64,000 bases of DNA from Agromyces bauzanensis (GTDB taxonomy: Bacteria > Actinomycetota > Actinomycetes > Actinomycetales > Microbacteriaceae), in NCBI RefSeq assembly GCF_014645655.1, contig NZ_BMMD01000002.1:186001-250000 (forward strand). Reading direction: 5' to 3'. The position numbers and the translations under genes are program-made. This document shows positions 55,115-63,133 of the stretch, piece by piece. How positions within the stretch are numbered: position 1 is the first letter of the stretch; every line of letters starts with the position of its first letter. The notes under the pieces were generated by a model, which ran no database searches, was not told the DNA's origin, and was given only the letters and a program-made list of their open reading frames with translations.

Positions 55115-55775
55115 CGTCGAGCCCCGGCAGGATGCCGTCCTCGACCGCCCTGCGCAGCAGGTCGACCTTCGTGGGCGCCGGGCGCCCGACCTCGATGTAC
55201 TTCGCCCTGACGCGGTCGAGGTACTCGCGTGCGGTGGAGTGCGCGATTCCCAGCTGCATGGCCACCAGCTTGAGCGGGAGTCCTGACGCGTAGAGGTGCA
55301 GCACGTCGCGTTCGCGACGGCCGAGCTGGGCCTTTGCGAACTCGCGGTCGGCCTCGATCGCGCTCGCCCACTCGACGTTGTTCAGCACCTCGCCCTTCGC
55401 GACGGTCGCGATCGCGGCGATCACGGTCGACATGGGCGAGGCCTTGGGGACGACCCCCGCGGCACCGGCCGCGAGCGCCTCGCGCACGGCGGCGACGCGG
55501 TCGGCGATGCTGTGCACGAGCACGGCACTGCCGGTGTCGAGCACCGCCCGTACGTTCTCGGTGACGCTCGACCCGTCACCGAGCGACAGGTCGAGCACGA
55601 CGACGTCGCATGACGATCCGCCGAGCGCCCCGAGCAGCTCGGGGACGTTGGCCGTCTCGGCCACCACCTCGTAGCCGGCGTCACGGCAGGCGGCGCGCAA
55701 TCCGAGTCGCACGGCCTCGTGATCGTCGACGATCGCCACGGTCGCGGCGGCATCCGTCCCGTCAGCTTCCGACAC
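55089..55775 (-). CDS. NarL/LuxR-family response regulator
   Basis: A 228-residue protein. The receiver has VAIVDDHEAVRLGLRAACRD and phospho-acceptor D62 in DVVVLDLSLGDGSS, ending near GVVPKASPMSTVIAAI with the conserved lysine. The DNA-binding domain reads LGRRERDVLHLYASGLPLKL and VAMQLGIAHSTAREYLDRVR. It should be phosphorylated by the kinase encoded next. Start GTG 55775 has GGAAGGGGG close upstream. Targets are unknown. Confidence 0.92.
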   Translation of the reverse strand: MSEADGTDAAATVAIVDDHEAVRLGLRAACRDAGYEVVAETANVPELLGALGGSSCDVVVLDLSLGDGSSVTENVRAVLDTGSAVLVHSIADRVAAVREALAAGAAGVVPKASPMSTVIAAIATVAKGEVLNNVEWASAIEADREFAKAQLGRRERDVLHLYASGLPLKLVAMQLGIAHSTAREYLDRVRAKYIEVGRPAPTKVDLLRRAVEDGILPGLDGEGGDARR

Positions 55776-55794
55776 GTGTCCCCCTTCCCGTCAG

Positions 55795-57165
55795 TCACAC
55801 GATAGCGGTGAGTCTCGCCACGGCCTCGACGTGGTGCGTGTTCGGGAAGAGATCGAACGCCCGCACCTCCACGAGCTCGTAGCCGCGTTCCCGCAGGAGC
55901 CCGACGTCGCGCGCGAGCGCCACCGGGTCGCACGCCACGTAGACCAGCTGCCGCGGCGCCAGCTCGGCGAGCCGCTCGATGACGTGGCGGCCCGCTCCCG
56001 ACCGCGGCGGGTCGAGCACGACCGTCGCGTCGCGGAACCGCGCCCGGTCCGCGGCCAGCGCCCCGTTCCCCGCTTCCGCGGCGAGGTCGTCGAGGAAGCG
56101 GTCGACCCTGACGGTGACCGCCCGCGCGCCGACCCAGTCCGCGAGGTTCGCCCCCGCGTGCTCGGTCGCGCGCGCGTCGGACTCGACCGAGGTGATGCGC
56201 ACCGTCTCGCCGAAGCGGTCGCCGATCGCGGCCGCGAGCAGGCCGACGCCTCCGTACAGGTCGAGGTTGGCGGCGCGCGGGTCGAACAGGTCGGCGTCCA
56301 CGAGTTCCTGCACGGCCCGCGTCAGCGTCGCAGCCGCGCCGCGATGCACCTGCCAGAACCCGTCGCGGTCGAGGCGGAACCGGCGGTCGCCGACCCGCTC
56401 CTCGATCGTCGGACGGGCGGCTCGCGGCATCCGCTCGCCCGTGACGACCACGACCTCGGGATCCCCGACGCTCGGCGCCACCAGGTCAACGGCGCGCGCG
56501 CCCGGGAAACGCTCGGCGATCGGAGCGATGCGCGCGAGCTCGGGCACGGCGAGCGGCACGGATGCCACGGGCACGACCGTGTGGCTGCGGGCCGCGTAGG
56601 GTCCGACCGTGCCGTCACCGGCCACGTGCAGCCGCATCCGCGTGCGGTAGCCCGTGCCGAGGTCGAGCGACGCGCCGAGGGCGAGTGCCGGATCGACGGG
56701 GCGCACGGGCGTGTCGAGCTCGACCCCGCCCATGCGCGCGAGCGCGTCGCGGAGCACCTCGGCCTTGAGGTCGCGCTGGCGATCCACCCGGATGTGCCCG
56801 AACTCGGCGCCGCCCGCCCTCTGCTCAGGCGCCCGCTCGACGGATGCCTCGGGCCACACGTGCGGCCGCCGGTCGGCCGACGCGCGCAGCACCTCGAGCG
56901 TCTCGGCGCGCCAGTACCGGTCGTGCTGCACGTCGGTGACGCGGGCGACGACCCGCTCGCCGGGGATCGCGTCGGCGACGAACACGACGCGTCCCTCGTG
57001 GTGGGCGACGAAGACGCCGCCGTGGGCGACCCGCTCGACCTCGAGCTCGATGACGGGTCCGTCGACGGCGGGTTGCGGGTGGTGAGCCTGCGCCGGCCGC
57101 GCTGGGCCGCGCGGCGCGCTGCGCCTCCTGGCGGCGGGGCGGCGGGGTCGACGGGGCTCTGCCAT
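55795..57165 (-). CDS. TrmA/RumA-family RNA 5-methyluridine methyltransferase
   Basis: A 456-residue protein. After a basic Arg/Pro tail of 30 residues, a TRAM RNA-binding domain (IELEVERVAHGGVFVAHHEG, VARVTDVQ) leads to the methyltransferase. This has FWQVHRGAAATLTRAVQEL, LDLYGGVGLLAAAIGDRFG (SAM loop), VVLDPPRSGAGRHV, VYVACDPVALARDVGLL with the catalytic cysteine, and FDLFPNTHHVEAVARL with the catalytic base. It methylates uridine in tRNA or 23S rRNA; which one is not clear. The iron-sulfur cysteines of RumA were not seen. It is divergent from maf. Confidence 0.9.
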   Translation of the reverse strand: MAEPRRPRRPAARRRSAPRGPARPAQAHHPQPAVDGPVIELEVERVAHGGVFVAHHEGRVVFVADAIPGERVVARVTDVQHDRYWRAETLEVLRASADRRPHVWPEASVERAPEQRAGGAEFGHIRVDRQRDLKAEVLRDALARMGGVELDTPVRPVDPALALGASLDLGTGYRTRMRLHVAGDGTVGPYAARSHTVVPVASVPLAVPELARIAPIAERFPGARAVDLVAPSVGDPEVVVVTGERMPRAARPTIEERVGDRRFRLDRDGFWQVHRGAAATLTRAVQELVDADLFDPRAANLDLYGGVGLLAAAIGDRFGETVRITSVESDARATEHAGANLADWVGARAVTVRVDRFLDDLAAEAGNGALAADRARFRDATVVLDPPRSGAGRHVIERLAELAPRQLVYVACDPVALARDVGLLRERGYELVEVRAFDLFPNTHHVEAVARLTAIV

Positions 57166-57211
57166 GCTTCGAGCATTCCACAGCCCGCGCGGCAGGCGGC
57201 AGGATGGGAGG

Positions 57212-57850
57212 GTGCGCCTCTACCTCGCCTCGACCTCCCCCGCCCGCCTGCAGACGCTCCGGGCGTCCGGGATCGAGCCGGTCGCGGTCGCGCCGGGCGT
57301 CGACGAGGAGGCGGTCGTCGCGGCGCGGGAGGCGGCATCCGGTCCGCTCGAACCCGCCGACCTGGTGCAGGTGCTCGCACGGGCGAAGGCCGAGGCGATC
57401 GTCGGCACCGCCGTCGACGGGGAGCCCATCGACGGGCTCATCCTCGGCGGCGACTCGGCGTTCCTCACCGGCGGCGCGCTGCACGGCAAGCCGTACCGTC
57501 CCGACGTCGCGAAGGCGCGCTGGCTCGCGCAGAACGGCGGGCACGGCGACCTCTGGTCGGGTCACTGGCTCATCGACCACCGCGACGGCTCGGCGCGCGC
57601 CGCCGTCGGGCGTCCGGATGTCGCGACCGTGCGCTTCGCGGCGCTCGACGAGTCCGAGATCGACGCCTACATCGCGACCGAGGAACCGCTGCTCGTCGCG
57701 GGCGCGTTCACCATCGACAGCCTGGGCGGCCCGTTCATCCGCCGTGTCGAGGGCGACCCGTCGACCGTCGTGGGCCTCTCGCTGTCCACGCTCCGCGACC
57801 TCGTCCGGGAGCTCGGCGTCGAGTGGCCGTCGCTCTGGAACCGGCGCTGA
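57212..57850 (+). CDS. maf: Maf-like nucleotide pyrophosphatase
   Basis: A 212-residue protein. It has LYLASTSPARLQTLRASGIE at the N-terminus, the phosphate-binding region LILGGDSAFLTGGALHGKPY, and ARWLAQNGGHGDLWSGHWLI followed by AGAFTIDSLGGPFIRRVEGD and VVGLSLSTLRDLV. Maf proteins hydrolyse abnormal nucleotides such as m5UTP or dTTP/UTP. Start GTG 57212 sits close behind AGGATGGGAGG. It precedes the carboxylase alpha gene. Confidence 0.92.
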   Translation: MRLYLASTSPARLQTLRASGIEPVAVAPGVDEEAVVAAREAASGPLEPADLVQVLARAKAEAIVGTAVDGEPIDGLILGGDSAFLTGGALHGKPYRPDVAKARWLAQNGGHGDLWSGHWLIDHRDGSARAAVGRPDVATVRFAALDESEIDAYIATEEPLLVAGAFTIDSLGGPFIRRVEGDPSTVVGLSLSTLRDLVRELGVEWPSLWNRR

Positions 57851-57923
57851 CGCCACGGCCACCCAGGCGAGCCGGTTTCGAGACGGCGCAGACGCGCCTC
57901 TTCAAAGGCGACGCCATTGTCGA

Positions 57924-57950
57924 CGACCGCAAGGGTCGCAGGTCTTTTTT
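57924..57950 (+). terminator. Intrinsic terminator after maf
   Basis: CGACC (57924-57928) pairs with GGTCG (57934-57938). Six T (57945-57950) follow shortly after. It is a small stem but one of the few places in the window with a T-tract, between maf and the next promoter. Confidence 0.55.
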
Positions 57951-57986
57951 GTGGAAGCATCCCAAAGGGCCGTCGCGGCCGCCCAA

Positions 57987-57992
57987 TAGGCT
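57987..57992 (+). promoter_or_regulatory. -10 box of a leaderless carboxylase-alpha transcript
   Basis: TAGGCT lies 8 bases before ATG 58001, and no ribosome site is present. Confidence 0.5.
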
Positions 57993-58000
57993 TGAGCATC

Positions 58001-59776
58001 ATGCCGCGCATCACCAAGGTCCTCATCGCCAACCGTGGAGAGATCGCCGTACGCGTCATCCGCGCCGCCCGCGACGCCGGGATCGGGTCGGTCGCAGTGT
58101 ACGCCGACCAGGATCGGGATGCCCGGCACGCGAAGCTCGCCGACGAGGCCTACGCGCTCGACGGCTCCACGAGCGGCGAGACCTACCTCGTCGTCGACAA
58201 GCTGCTCTCGGTCGCCCGCCGCTCCGGTGCCGATGCCGTGCACCCCGGTTACGGCTTCCTCGCCGAGAACCCCGACTTCGCCCGCGCCGTCATCGACGCC
58301 GGCCTCATCTGGATCGGCCCGTCGCCCGAGGCCATCGAGCGGCTCGGCGACAAGGTCTCCGCGCGTCACGTCGCCGAGAAGGTCGGCGCACCGCTGGCGC
58401 CGGGAACCCTCAACCCGGTGGCGGATGCCTCGGAGGTGCTCGACTTCGTCGACGTGCACGGGCTTCCCGTGGCGATCAAGGCCGCCTTCGGCGGCGGCGG
58501 CCGCGGCCTCAAGGTCGCCCGCACTCGCGAGGAGGTGCCCGAGCTCTTCGACTCGGCCACCCGCGAGGCCGTCGCGGCATTCGGACGCGGCGAGTGCTTC
58601 GTCGAGAAGTACCTCGACAGGCCGCGCCACGTCGAGACCCAGTGCCTCGCCGACGAGCACGGCAACGTCGTCGTCGTGTCCACTCGCGACTGCTCGCTGC
58701 AGCGCCGGCACCAGAAGCTCGTCGAGGAGGCGCCCGCGCCGTTCCTCACCGAGGAGCAGAACCGCCTCCTCTACGACGCGTCGAAGGCGATCCTCCGCGA
58801 GGCGGGCTACGTCGGCGCCGGCACGTGCGAGTTCCTCATCGGCCAGGACGGCACCGTCTCGTTCCTCGAGGTGAACACTCGCCTGCAGGTCGAGCACCCG
58901 GTCTCCGAGGAGGTCACCGGCCTCGACCTCGTGCGCGAGCAGTTCCGCCTCGCCGAGGGCGGCGCGCTCGACTACCCCGACCCCGTCACCACGGGGCACT
59001 CGATCGAGTTCCGCATCAACGGCGAGGACCCGGGCCATGGCTTCCTGCCCGCGCCCGGTCCGGTGCACCAGCTCCGGTTCCCGGGCGGCCCCGGCATCCG
59101 CATCGACTCCGGCGTGACCACCGGCGACGAGATCTCGGGCGCGTTCGACTCGCTGCTCGCGAAACTCATCGTCACCGGGGCGACCCGTACGCACGCGCTC
59201 GAGCGCGCCCGCCGCGCCCTCGACGAGTTCGAGATCGCCGGGCTGCCGACCGTGCTGCCGTTCCACCGCGACATCGTGCGGAACCCCGCGTTCGCGCCCC
59301 AGGGCGACGAGCCCTTCTCGGTGTACACGCGCTGGATCGAGACCGAGTACGACAACGGGCTCGAGCCGTGGTCGGGTGAGATCGCCGAGACCTCCGATCC
59401 GGCCGCCCGCACGGGCGTCGTCGTCGAGGTCGGCGGTCGCCGCATCGAGGTGAGCCTGCCGAAGCGGCTCGTGGGTGGGGCATCCGGCACCGGGACGGCC
59501 ACGGCAGGTCCCGCCCCACGCCGCCGCACCGCCTCGCACGTGGTCGACACCGCCACCGGCGACGCCGTGAAGGCGCCGATGCAAGCGACCGTCGTGAAGG
59601 TCGCGGTCGCCGAGGGCGACAAGGTCGTCAAGGGCGACCTCGTGCTCGTGCTCGAGGCGATGAAGATGGAACAGCCCATCGTCGCCCACAAGGACGGCGT
59701 CATCGGCCTCGTCAACGCAGAGGCGGGTTCGACCGTGTCGAGCGGCCACCTGCTCCTCGCGATCAACGACGCCTGA
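58001..59776 (+). CDS. accA3: Acyl-CoA carboxylase alpha chain: biotin carboxylase plus biotin carrier
   Basis: A 591-residue two-part subunit. Residues 1-450 are biotin carboxylase: [38 protein letters not shown] (ATP-grasp glycine loop), [15 protein letters not shown] and [19 protein letters not shown]. Residues about 515-591 are the biotin carrier, with the biotinylated lysine in [13 protein letters not shown]. It carboxylates biotin with ATP and bicarbonate for AccD. BirA at 50596 would attach the biotin. The AccA3 subtype is inferred from length and architecture. Confidence 0.94.
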   Translation: MPRITKVLIANRGEIAVRVIRAARDAGIGSVAVYADQDRDARHAKLADEAYALDGSTSGETYLVVDKLLSVARRSGADAVHPGYGFLAENPDFARAVIDAGLIWIGPSPEAIERLGDKVSARHVAEKVGAPLAPGTLNPVADASEVLDFVDVHGLPVAIKAAFGGGGRGLKVARTREEVPELFDSATREAVAAFGRGECFVEKYLDRPRHVETQCLADEHGNVVVVSTRDCSLQRRHQKLVEEAPAPFLTEEQNRLLYDASKAILREAGYVGAGTCEFLIGQDGTVSFLEVNTRLQVEHPVSEEVTGLDLVREQFRLAEGGALDYPDPVTTGHSIEFRINGEDPGHGFLPAPGPVHQLRFPGGPGIRIDSGVTTGDEISGAFDSLLAKLIVTGATRTHALERARRALDEFEIAGLPTVLPFHRDIVRNPAFAPQGDEPFSVYTRWIETEYDNGLEPWSGEIAETSDPAARTGVVVEVGGRRIEVSLPKRLVGGASGTGTATAGPAPRRRTASHVVDTATGDAVKAPMQATVVKVAVAEGDKVVKGDLVLVLEAMKMEQPIVAHKDGVIGLVNAEAGSTVSSGHLLLAINDA

Positions 59777-59841
59777 GCCGAGTTCCCACGTGGGCGGTGC
59801 CCGGCGTCTCGGAGACGTTGGACCTCCGGGCTCGCGTCGAC

Positions 59842-59870
59842 TTGCCGCCCGCCCGCGGACCAATTAGTGT
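59842..59870 (+). promoter_or_regulatory. Promoter of a leaderless methyltransferase gene (TTGCCG-17-TAGTGT)
   Basis: TTGCCG (59842-59847) is followed after 17 bases by TAGTGT (59865-59870), and ATG 59877 begins 6 bases later. Both boxes and the spacing are good, so transcription probably starts at the ATG. Confidence 0.6.
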
Positions 59871-59876
59871 CGCCAC

Positions 59877-60710
59877 ATGGCGGGCAAGCGCGAACAGCAA
59901 TCGGCGTACTCGGAGATTCAAGCCGCGATGCTCGACGAACAGTCGCGGCGTCGGAAGGCTGCGAAGATCCTGGCGGTGATCGGGCACGCCCTCGGACGGG
60001 ATGACCTGTCGGGTCTGAGGGCGCTCGACGTCGGGTGCTCCACTGGGTTCATCGCCGACGAGCTGGCGTTGACCGGGGCCGACACCGTCGGCGTCGACAT
60101 CGACGAGCCCGGGCTTGCGAAGGCGCGCGAGCGGTTCGGCGATCGCGTGGAGTTCCGTCTCGCGGACGGCCAGGACCTGCCGATCGAAACCGAGAGCATG
60201 GATGTGATCGTGCTGAACCACGTCTACGAGCACGTGGTCGATCCCGTGTCGCTCGTCGCCGAGATGCGCCGCGTGCTGAAGCCCGGCGGCGTGCTCTACC
60301 TCGGACTCGGCAACCGGCTCGGGATCATGGAGCCGCATTATCGCCTGCCGTTCCTCTCGTGGCTGCCGCAGAGCGCCGCGGATCGCTACATGCGTGCAAC
60401 CGGCAAGGGCACCGAGTACTACGAGACCTTCCGGACCAGACCCGGTCTTCGAAGGTTGTTCGCCGACTTCGACCTCTGGGACTACACTCTGCCCGTCCTC
60501 GCAGACGCGAAGTCGTTCGCCGGCGAAGACGTCGTGCCCGACTGGGTGCGTCGAGTCCCCGAACCGGTGCTCGCTGCCGGCCTCCCCCTCGTCCCGACCT
60601 ATATCTGGGTTGCCTACAAGCGGCCGGCCCGCCCCCTCGGCTCGACACTCCGCGTCCCGCCGCGGCACCTCGGACGCAACGGCGCGACCGACCCGAACAG
60701 TGCGTCGTAG
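59877..60710 (+). CDS. Class I SAM-dependent methyltransferase
   Basis: A 277-residue protein. A 40-residue helical N-terminus precedes LRALDVGCSTGFIADELAL (SAM motif I), VGVDIDEPGLAKARERFG (motif II), VIVLNHVYEHVVDPVSLVAE (post II/III) and LKPGGVLYLGLGNRLGIMEP. The middle (LPFLSWLPQSAADRYMRATG) has aromatic and basic residues that may bind a lipid or sugar acceptor. Similar proteins act on polysaccharide or lipid precursors; the substrate is unknown. It is monocistronic with its own promoter. Confidence 0.85.
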   Translation: MAGKREQQSAYSEIQAAMLDEQSRRRKAAKILAVIGHALGRDDLSGLRALDVGCSTGFIADELALTGADTVGVDIDEPGLAKARERFGDRVEFRLADGQDLPIETESMDVIVLNHVYEHVVDPVSLVAEMRRVLKPGGVLYLGLGNRLGIMEPHYRLPFLSWLPQSAADRYMRATGKGTEYYETFRTRPGLRRLFADFDLWDYTLPVLADAKSFAGEDVVPDWVRRVPEPVLAAGLPLVPTYIWVAYKRPARPLGSTLRVPPRHLGRNGATDPNSAS

Positions 60711-60779
60711 TCTCTCGAGCCGTTCACGTCGATACCGGCGAGGACACAGTCGGCGATCGCGACAGCGAGTGCGACGGCC

Positions 60780-62210
60780 TCAGCGCACGATGTGCATGGC
60801 GCGCGCGGCATCCGTCAGCGAACCCGTCAGCGACGGGTACACAGGGAACGCCTCGGCGAACTGGTCGACGGTGAGACGGTGCTCCACTGCGAGCGCGAGC
60901 GGGAAGATGAGCTCCGACGCCTTCGGCGCCACGATGACGCCACCGATGATCGCGCCCGAGCCGTTCGACGCGAAGAGCTTCACGAAGCCGTCGCGGATCT
61001 CCATCATCTTCGCGCGCGGGTTCGAGGCGAGCGGCAGCTTGTAGATCACGCCGGGCACCACGCCCTCCTCGATGTCCTTCTGCGTCCAGCCGACGGTCGC
61101 GATCTCGGGCTGCGTGAAGATGTTCGAGGTGATGTTGCGCTCCTCGGGCGGGCTCACGAGGTCGCCCATCGCGTGGAACACCGCGGTGCGTCCCTGCATC
61201 GACGCGACCGATGCGAGGGGCACGTACGTCGTGCAGTCGCCGGCCGCGTAGATGTTCGGCATCGACGTTCGCGCAACGCGATTCACGCGAATGTGCCCGC
61301 TCTCCGAGAGCTGCACGCCGGCGTCCTCGAGACCGATGTCGCGCGTGTTCGGCACCGACCCGACCGCCATCAGGCAGTGGCTGCCGCGAACCTCCCGACC
61401 GTCCGAGAGCGTCGCCACGACCGAGTCGCCGTCGCGCACGACCGATGCGGCGCGCGACTTGTTCAGCACCGTCATGCCGTTGCGCTTGAAGACCTTCTCG
61501 ATGACGGATGCCGCGTCCGCATCCTCACCGGGCAGCACCTGGTCGCGGCTCGAGATGAGCGTGACCTTCGCGCCGAGGGCCCGATACGCCGACGCGAACT
61601 CCGCGCCCGTGACGCCGGACCCCACGACGATGAGGTGCTCGGGGATCTCGGGCAGGTCGTAGACCTGCGTCCACGTGAGGATCCGCTCGCCGTCGGGCAC
61701 CGCGGTGGGCAGCACGCGCGGCGTCGCGCCCACCGAGAGCACGAGCGTGTCCGCCTCGATGCGATCGAAGTCGGTGCCGCCCCTCGCGGTCGCCACGATG
61801 ATGGCGTTCGAGCCGTCGAGTCGGCCCTCGCCCTGCACGAGGCGCACGCCCGCGTCGAGCAGGTTCGAGCGCATGTCCTCCGACTGCTGGGCGGCGAGGC
61901 CGAGGAGCCGCTTGTTCACGGCGGCGAGGTTGATCGCGACGTCGGGCTTCACGGCCTTGTCGTGGGCGCCCCTCGCATAGAACTGCACGCCGAGGTCGGC
62001 GGCCTCCTTGACCGCGTTCGACGCCTCGGCGGTGGCGATGAGCGACTTCGAGGGCACCACGTCGGTGAGCACGGCCGAGCCGCCGACGCCCGCCCGCTCG
62101 ACGAGGGTGACCTCGGCGCCGAGCTGCGCGCCCGCGAGGGCCGCCTCGTAGCCGCCGGGCCCCCCGCCGAGGACCGCGATCCGTTGCGTGCGCTCGAACT
62201 CGTAGGCCAT
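60780..62210 (-). CDS. lpdA: LpdA-type NAD(P)H quinone reductase (cysteine-less flavoprotein disulfide reductase fold)
   Basis: A 476-residue FAD protein. FAD motif IAVLGGGPGGYEAALAGAQL, NAD motif LIVVGSGVTGAEFASAYRA, FAD site YAAGDCTTYVPLASVASMQG, and a dimer domain with ITSNIFTQPEIATVGWTQ follow the lipoamide-dehydrogenase pattern. The redox-active C-x4-C of that pattern is absent: GGSAVLTDVVPSKSLI has Ala46 and Val51 there. Mycobacterial LpdA (Rv3303c) lacks it likewise and reduces quinones. Start 62210 is favoured by CAGAAT 6 bases upstream, a leaderless pattern. It is divergent from the purine nucleoside phosphorylase gene, the same neighbourhood as in mycobacteria. Confidence 0.9.
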   Translation of the reverse strand: MAYEFERTQRIAVLGGGPGGYEAALAGAQLGAEVTLVERAGVGGSAVLTDVVPSKSLIATAEASNAVKEAADLGVQFYARGAHDKAVKPDVAINLAAVNKRLLGLAAQQSEDMRSNLLDAGVRLVQGEGRLDGSNAIIVATARGGTDFDRIEADTLVLSVGATPRVLPTAVPDGERILTWTQVYDLPEIPEHLIVVGSGVTGAEFASAYRALGAKVTLISSRDQVLPGEDADAASVIEKVFKRNGMTVLNKSRAASVVRDGDSVVATLSDGREVRGSHCLMAVGSVPNTRDIGLEDAGVQLSESGHIRVNRVARTSMPNIYAAGDCTTYVPLASVASMQGRTAVFHAMGDLVSPPEERNITSNIFTQPEIATVGWTQKDIEEGVVPGVIYKLPLASNPRAKMMEIRDGFVKLFASNGSGAIIGGVIVAPKASELIFPLALAVEHRLTVDQFAEAFPVYPSLTGSLTDAARAMHIVR

Positions 62211-62283
62211 GCTCACATTCTGTCGCATCACCGCGTCAGGCCCGCGCTCGCGCATCGCGCTGCAGCGGCATCCGACCGCTCAT

Positions 62284-62289
62284 TAGAGT
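62284..62289 (+). promoter_or_regulatory. -10 box of a leaderless purine nucleoside phosphorylase transcript
   Basis: TAGAGT ends 6 bases before ATG 62296. Confidence 0.5.
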
Positions 62290-62295
62290 GGTGGG

Positions 62296-63123
62296 ATGCA
62301 CGCTGCCAACCCCCTCGACGACCCCAACGCCGATCCCTTCGCCGTCGCCGCCGAAGCCGCCGCGAAGATCGCCGAGATCACCGGCGTCGCCCGTCACGAC
62401 GTCGCGCTCACCCTCGGCAGCGGCTGGGGCAGCGCCGCCGAGCTGATCGGCGAGACCACCCAAACGTTCCCGGCCACCGAGGTGCCGGGCTTCTCGGCCC
62501 CGGCGCTCGAGGGCCACGGCGGCACGCTCAGGTCGGTGGCCCTGCCGAGCGGCAGGCGCGCGCTCGTGATCGGCGCACGCACGCACTTCTATGAGGGACA
62601 CGGCGTGCGGCGCGTGGTGCACTCGGTGCGCACCGCGGCGGCTGCCGGGGCGACGACGATGATCCTCACCAACGGCGCCGGCGGCATCAAGGAGCACTGG
62701 ACGCCCGGCACGCCCGTGCTCATCAGCGACCACATCAACCTGACCGCCGCTTCGCCGCTCGAGGGCGCCACGTTCGTCGACCTCACCGACCTGTACTCGC
62801 GGCGCCTGCGCGACCTCGCCCACTCGATCGACCCGAGCTTCGACGAGGGTGTGTACGTGCAGTTCCGCGGCCCGCAGTACGAGACGCCGGCCGAGGTGCA
62901 GATGGCGAAGACCATCGGCGGCCACCTCGTGGGCATGTCGACCGCGCTCGAGGCCATCGCGGCGCGCCAGGCCGGCATGGAGGTGCTCGGCATGTCGCTC
63001 GTGACCAACCTCGCCGCGGGTATCCAGCAGATGCCGCTCAGCCACGAGGAGGTGCTCGAGGCCGGCCGCGCCGCCGAGCCGGTGATCTCGGCCCTGCTCG
63101 CGAAGATCGTCGGCGAACTCTAG
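62296..63123 (+). CDS. Purine nucleoside phosphorylase, class II (trimeric type)
   Basis: A 275-residue enzyme splitting purine nucleosides with phosphate. It has VALTLGSGWGSAAELIGETT (phosphate loop), VIGARTHFYEGHGVRRVVHS, MILTNGAGGIKEHWTPG, YVQFRGPQYETPAEVQMAKT and HLVGMSTALEAIAARQAGME with VTNLAAGIQQMPLSHEEVLE. The C-terminal asparagine and histidine positions of the base site are kept. It is followed after 10 bases by a phosphohexomutase, which can process the ribose-1-phosphate made here. Confidence 0.93.
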   Translation: MHAANPLDDPNADPFAVAAEAAAKIAEITGVARHDVALTLGSGWGSAAELIGETTQTFPATEVPGFSAPALEGHGGTLRSVALPSGRRALVIGARTHFYEGHGVRRVVHSVRTAAAAGATTMILTNGAGGIKEHWTPGTPVLISDHINLTAASPLEGATFVDLTDLYSRRLRDLAHSIDPSFDEGVYVQFRGPQYETPAEVQMAKTIGGHLVGMSTALEAIAARQAGMEVLGMSLVTNLAAGIQQMPLSHEEVLEAGRAAEPVISALLAKIVGEL

Positions 63124-63133
63124 GAGGCACCGG

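Noticed and set aside
55831..59379. Open frame of 1182 codons on the plus strand across the TrmA-type, maf and carboxylase genes
   Set aside because: It is an Arg/Pro/Gly-rich shadow typical of 70% GC DNA. All three genes beneath it have intact catalytic motifs in other frames.
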